The notes under the pieces: model-generated
Seen by the model: only the letters and a program-made list of their open reading frames with translations
Told to the model about the DNA's origin: nothing
Databases searched by the model: none
Shown: positions 62,424 through 64,000 of the stretch, piece by piece
How the letters are laid out: each line of letters begins with the position of its first letter
How positions within the stretch are numbered: position 1 is the first letter of the stretch
Translations under genes and position numbers: made by a program
Assembly (NCBI RefSeq): GCF_000745425.1
Contig: NZ_JQJH01000018.1
Coordinates: 18,558-82,557, forward strand
Reading direction: 5' to 3'
From: Beijerinckia mobilis
GTDB taxonomy: Bacteria; Pseudomonadota; Alphaproteobacteria; Rhizobiales; Beijerinckiaceae
DNA length: 64,000 bases

Positions 62424-64000
62424 ATGCACGACGCTTCGCACGTACTCGTCTATCATTTTCAATTCATCCTTATGCTCATGGTCGCGGTGCTGCTGCTCTC
62501 GCGGCTCGCGCAGCACCTGCGCCTGCCGCAGGCAGCGACCTTCATCATCGGCGGCAGCCTGCTGGCGCTGGTGCCCGGCGCACCGGTCTTTGAGCTCGAC
62601 CCCGACCTGGTCCTGCTGCTGTTCCTGCCGCCGCTCCTGCAATCAAGCGCGTATTTCACCCCCTGGCGGGAGTTCCGCGCCGATCTTGGCATCATCCTCA
62701 ATCTTGCCGTGGGCGCAGTGGCCTTCACCACCTTCGTGATCGGCCTCGTCGCCCATTGGGCCGTGCCAACACTGTCGCTCGCCGCCTGTTTCACGCTCGG
62801 CGCCATCGTTTCGCCGCCCGATGCGGTGGCAGCCAAGGCAGTTCTGCAACGCCTCCCGCTGCCGCCCCGTGTGTCCATGCTTCTGGAGGGAGAAAGCCTC
62901 GTCAACGACGCCTCGGCTCTGGTGCTCTATCATTTCGCTGTCGCCGCCGCGATGACCGGACATTTCAGCGCCGGCCAGGCGGTCGGCCAGTTCCTGCTGC
63001 TGGCCTTCGGCGGTGTCGCGGCGGGCCTCATCCTCGGCTGGCTCGCGCTCATGGTGATGCGCCAGCTTCACGATGAAATTCTCATCATCGTCGCCACCTT
63101 CCTCACCGCCTGGGGCGTCTATATCGCTGGTGAATATCTGCATGTCTCGGGTGTTCTGGCGGCGGTCTCCTGCGGCTTGCTGCTTGGCGGAAAAGCCCAT
63201 GTGGAGATGGATGCGGCGACACGGCTCAAGGCGCGCGCCTGCTGGGATGTGGTGATCTTTCTCCTGGAATCGATCGTCTTCATTCTGATCGGCCTGTCGC
63301 TGAAAGGCGTGCTCGAACGTCTCGCGCATCAGGGCGACGGCGTCTACGCCTGGTTCCCGGCCATGGCCGTGATCCTTCTCGCTCTCATCATCAGCCGCTT
63401 TTTATGGATCTTTCCGGCCACCTGGCTTGCGCGGCGGCTGCTGCCGATGCGCCGGCGCGAGCCCGAGCCGCCGCTCGCCGTGCCGCTGGTCCTGAGCTGG
63501 GCCGGGATGCGCGGCGTCGTCACGCTGGCGGTGGCGCTTGCTCTGCCCGAGAATTTCCCCGGCCGCGATTTCATTCTCGTCACCGCCTTCGGCGCCATAT
63601 TGGTGACAGTCCTGTTCCAGGGCTCGACGCTTGCCCCGCTCATCCGCCGCCTCGGCCTCAACGCGCAATCGTTACCGCTGGCAAAAACGCTGAGCGAAGC
63701 GGAAGCCCGGGCCCAGATCGCGGCGATGCAAAACGGCACCATCCAGCGCCTGTCGCTGCAGCCCGACGGCACCCACCGCCACCCCCGCCTGGCCGAGCAA
63801 TATGCCTATCGAGCGCAGATCGCCGGCCGTTACGCGAAAGAACAGCAGCAATTGTCCCCGCACCGCCGCGCGCATTTTCAGGCCGTGCTGCAAGCCAATA
63901 AGGATGGCCGCACGGAACTGTTACGGCTGCACAGCGAAGGCGCGATCAGGGATGAAACCCTGCATACATTGGAGAGAGAATTGGATCTCGAGGAAATGAA
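62424..64000 (+). CDS. CPA1-type Na+/H+ antiporter (3' end beyond window)
   Basis: At least 525 codons, open to the window end. The ATG at 62424 has AGGGG 7 nt upstream; an ATG at 62418 is also in frame. About 12 membrane helices are visible, opening FILMLMVAVLLLSRLAQHLR. Transport-site motif: TLGAIVSPPDAVAAKAVL (conserved Asp), then LLEGESLVNDASALVLYHFA with the second conserved Asp (the ND of CPA1 members). Also VIFLLESIVFILIGLSLKG and LSWAGMRGVVTLAVALALP. From about residue 415 a soluble, charged C-terminal domain begins (LAKTLSEAEARAQIAAMQNG) and continues past the edge. It should expel Na+ or K+ for H+ at the inner membrane. No stop codon is seen, so the full length is unknown. Confidence 0.93.
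   Translation, partial: MHDASHVLVYHFQFILMLMVAVLLLSRLAQHLRLPQAATFIIGGSLLALVPGAPVFELDPDLVLLLFLPPLLQSSAYFTPWREFRADLGIILNLAVGAVAFTTFVIGLVAHWAVPTLSLAACFTLGAIVSPPDAVAAKAVLQRLPLPPRVSMLLEGESLVNDASALVLYHFAVAAAMTGHFSAGQAVGQFLLLAFGGVAAGLILGWLALMVMRQLHDEILIIVATFLTAWGVYIAGEYLHVSGVLAAVSCGLLLGGKAHVEMDAATRLKARACWDVVIFLLESIVFILIGLSLKGVLERLAHQGDGVYAWFPAMAVILLALIISRFLWIFPATWLARRLLPMRRREPEPPLAVPLVLSWAGMRGVVTLAVALALPENFPGRDFILVTAFGAILVTVLFQGSTLAPLIRRLGLNAQSLPLAKTLSEAEARAQIAAMQNGTIQRLSLQPDGTHRHPRLAEQYAYRAQIAGRYAKEQQQLSPHRRAHFQAVLQANKDGRTELLRLHSEGAIRDETLHTLERELDLEEM

Overview
This 64 kb window is bacterial chromosome from an alphaproteobacterium, most likely a Hyphomicrobiales (Rhizobiales) member and possibly Beijerinckiaceae. 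The lineage call rests on gene content: rhizobial-type motility genes (motB-motC-motD/fliK followed by a lytic transglycosylase), a tat-serS-surE-pcm-nlpD run behind scpA/scpB, SPOR, argS and dgt, a DivL-type kinase beside a TsaE-AmgK fusion and murU, and an Irr-type iron control element before a TonB-dependent receptor. The genus is inference. I found no rRNA, tRNA, CRISPR array, prophage or insertion sequence.

Layout. 0.1-1.1 kb: a P1/S58 N-terminal-nucleophile peptidase. 1.4-9.7 kb: motility, all on the minus strand: flagellin with a structured leader, a terminator, then fliF, a fliH-like gene, motB, motC, motD/fliK and a lytic transglycosylase, with four-base stop/start overlaps at three junctions. 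This block looks AT-richer than its surroundings. 10.2-11.5 kb: cobS and a DUF3775 gene. 11.6-18.2 kb: tatA, tatB, tatC, serS, surE, pcm and an NlpD-like lipoprotein whose LytM zinc site is lost. 18.8-27.8 kb: an fmdB-type zinc ribbon, scpB, scpA, a SPOR protein, argS, dgt and erpA. nagZ, which usually sits between the SPOR gene and scpA, is absent; palindromic repeats fill the gap.

28-34.9 kb: conserved small and secreted proteins of unknown role, ilvD and a methyltransferase-like gene. 35-41.5 kb: an iron-uptake module with tonB, exbD, exbB, a PiuC/YbiX hydroxylase and a divergent TonB-dependent receptor. 41.4-46 kb: a CsbD-like protein, glutamine-dependent nadE and an LptF/LptG-type permease. 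46.8-53.3 kb: a stand-alone Fe-S oxidoreductase subunit, a family 2 glycosyltransferase, ahcY with a hairpin-rich leader, a secreted metallophosphoesterase with a Pho box, and a single-domain globin.

54-62.3 kb: divL (tyrosine in place of the phospho-accepting histidine), a tsaE-amgK fusion, murU, an O-antigen-ligase-like membrane protein, a GNAT acetyltransferase and ppa. The window ends inside a CPA1 Na+/H+ antiporter gene.

Intergenic spaces carry at least three families of short palindromic repeats. The largest is about 100 nt and bipartite, with nine full, partial or diverged sites; two copies supply the TAG stop codon of the adjacent gene (tonB and divL). Coordinates and motifs were read by eye; family assignments rest on motif recognition, not on database searches.
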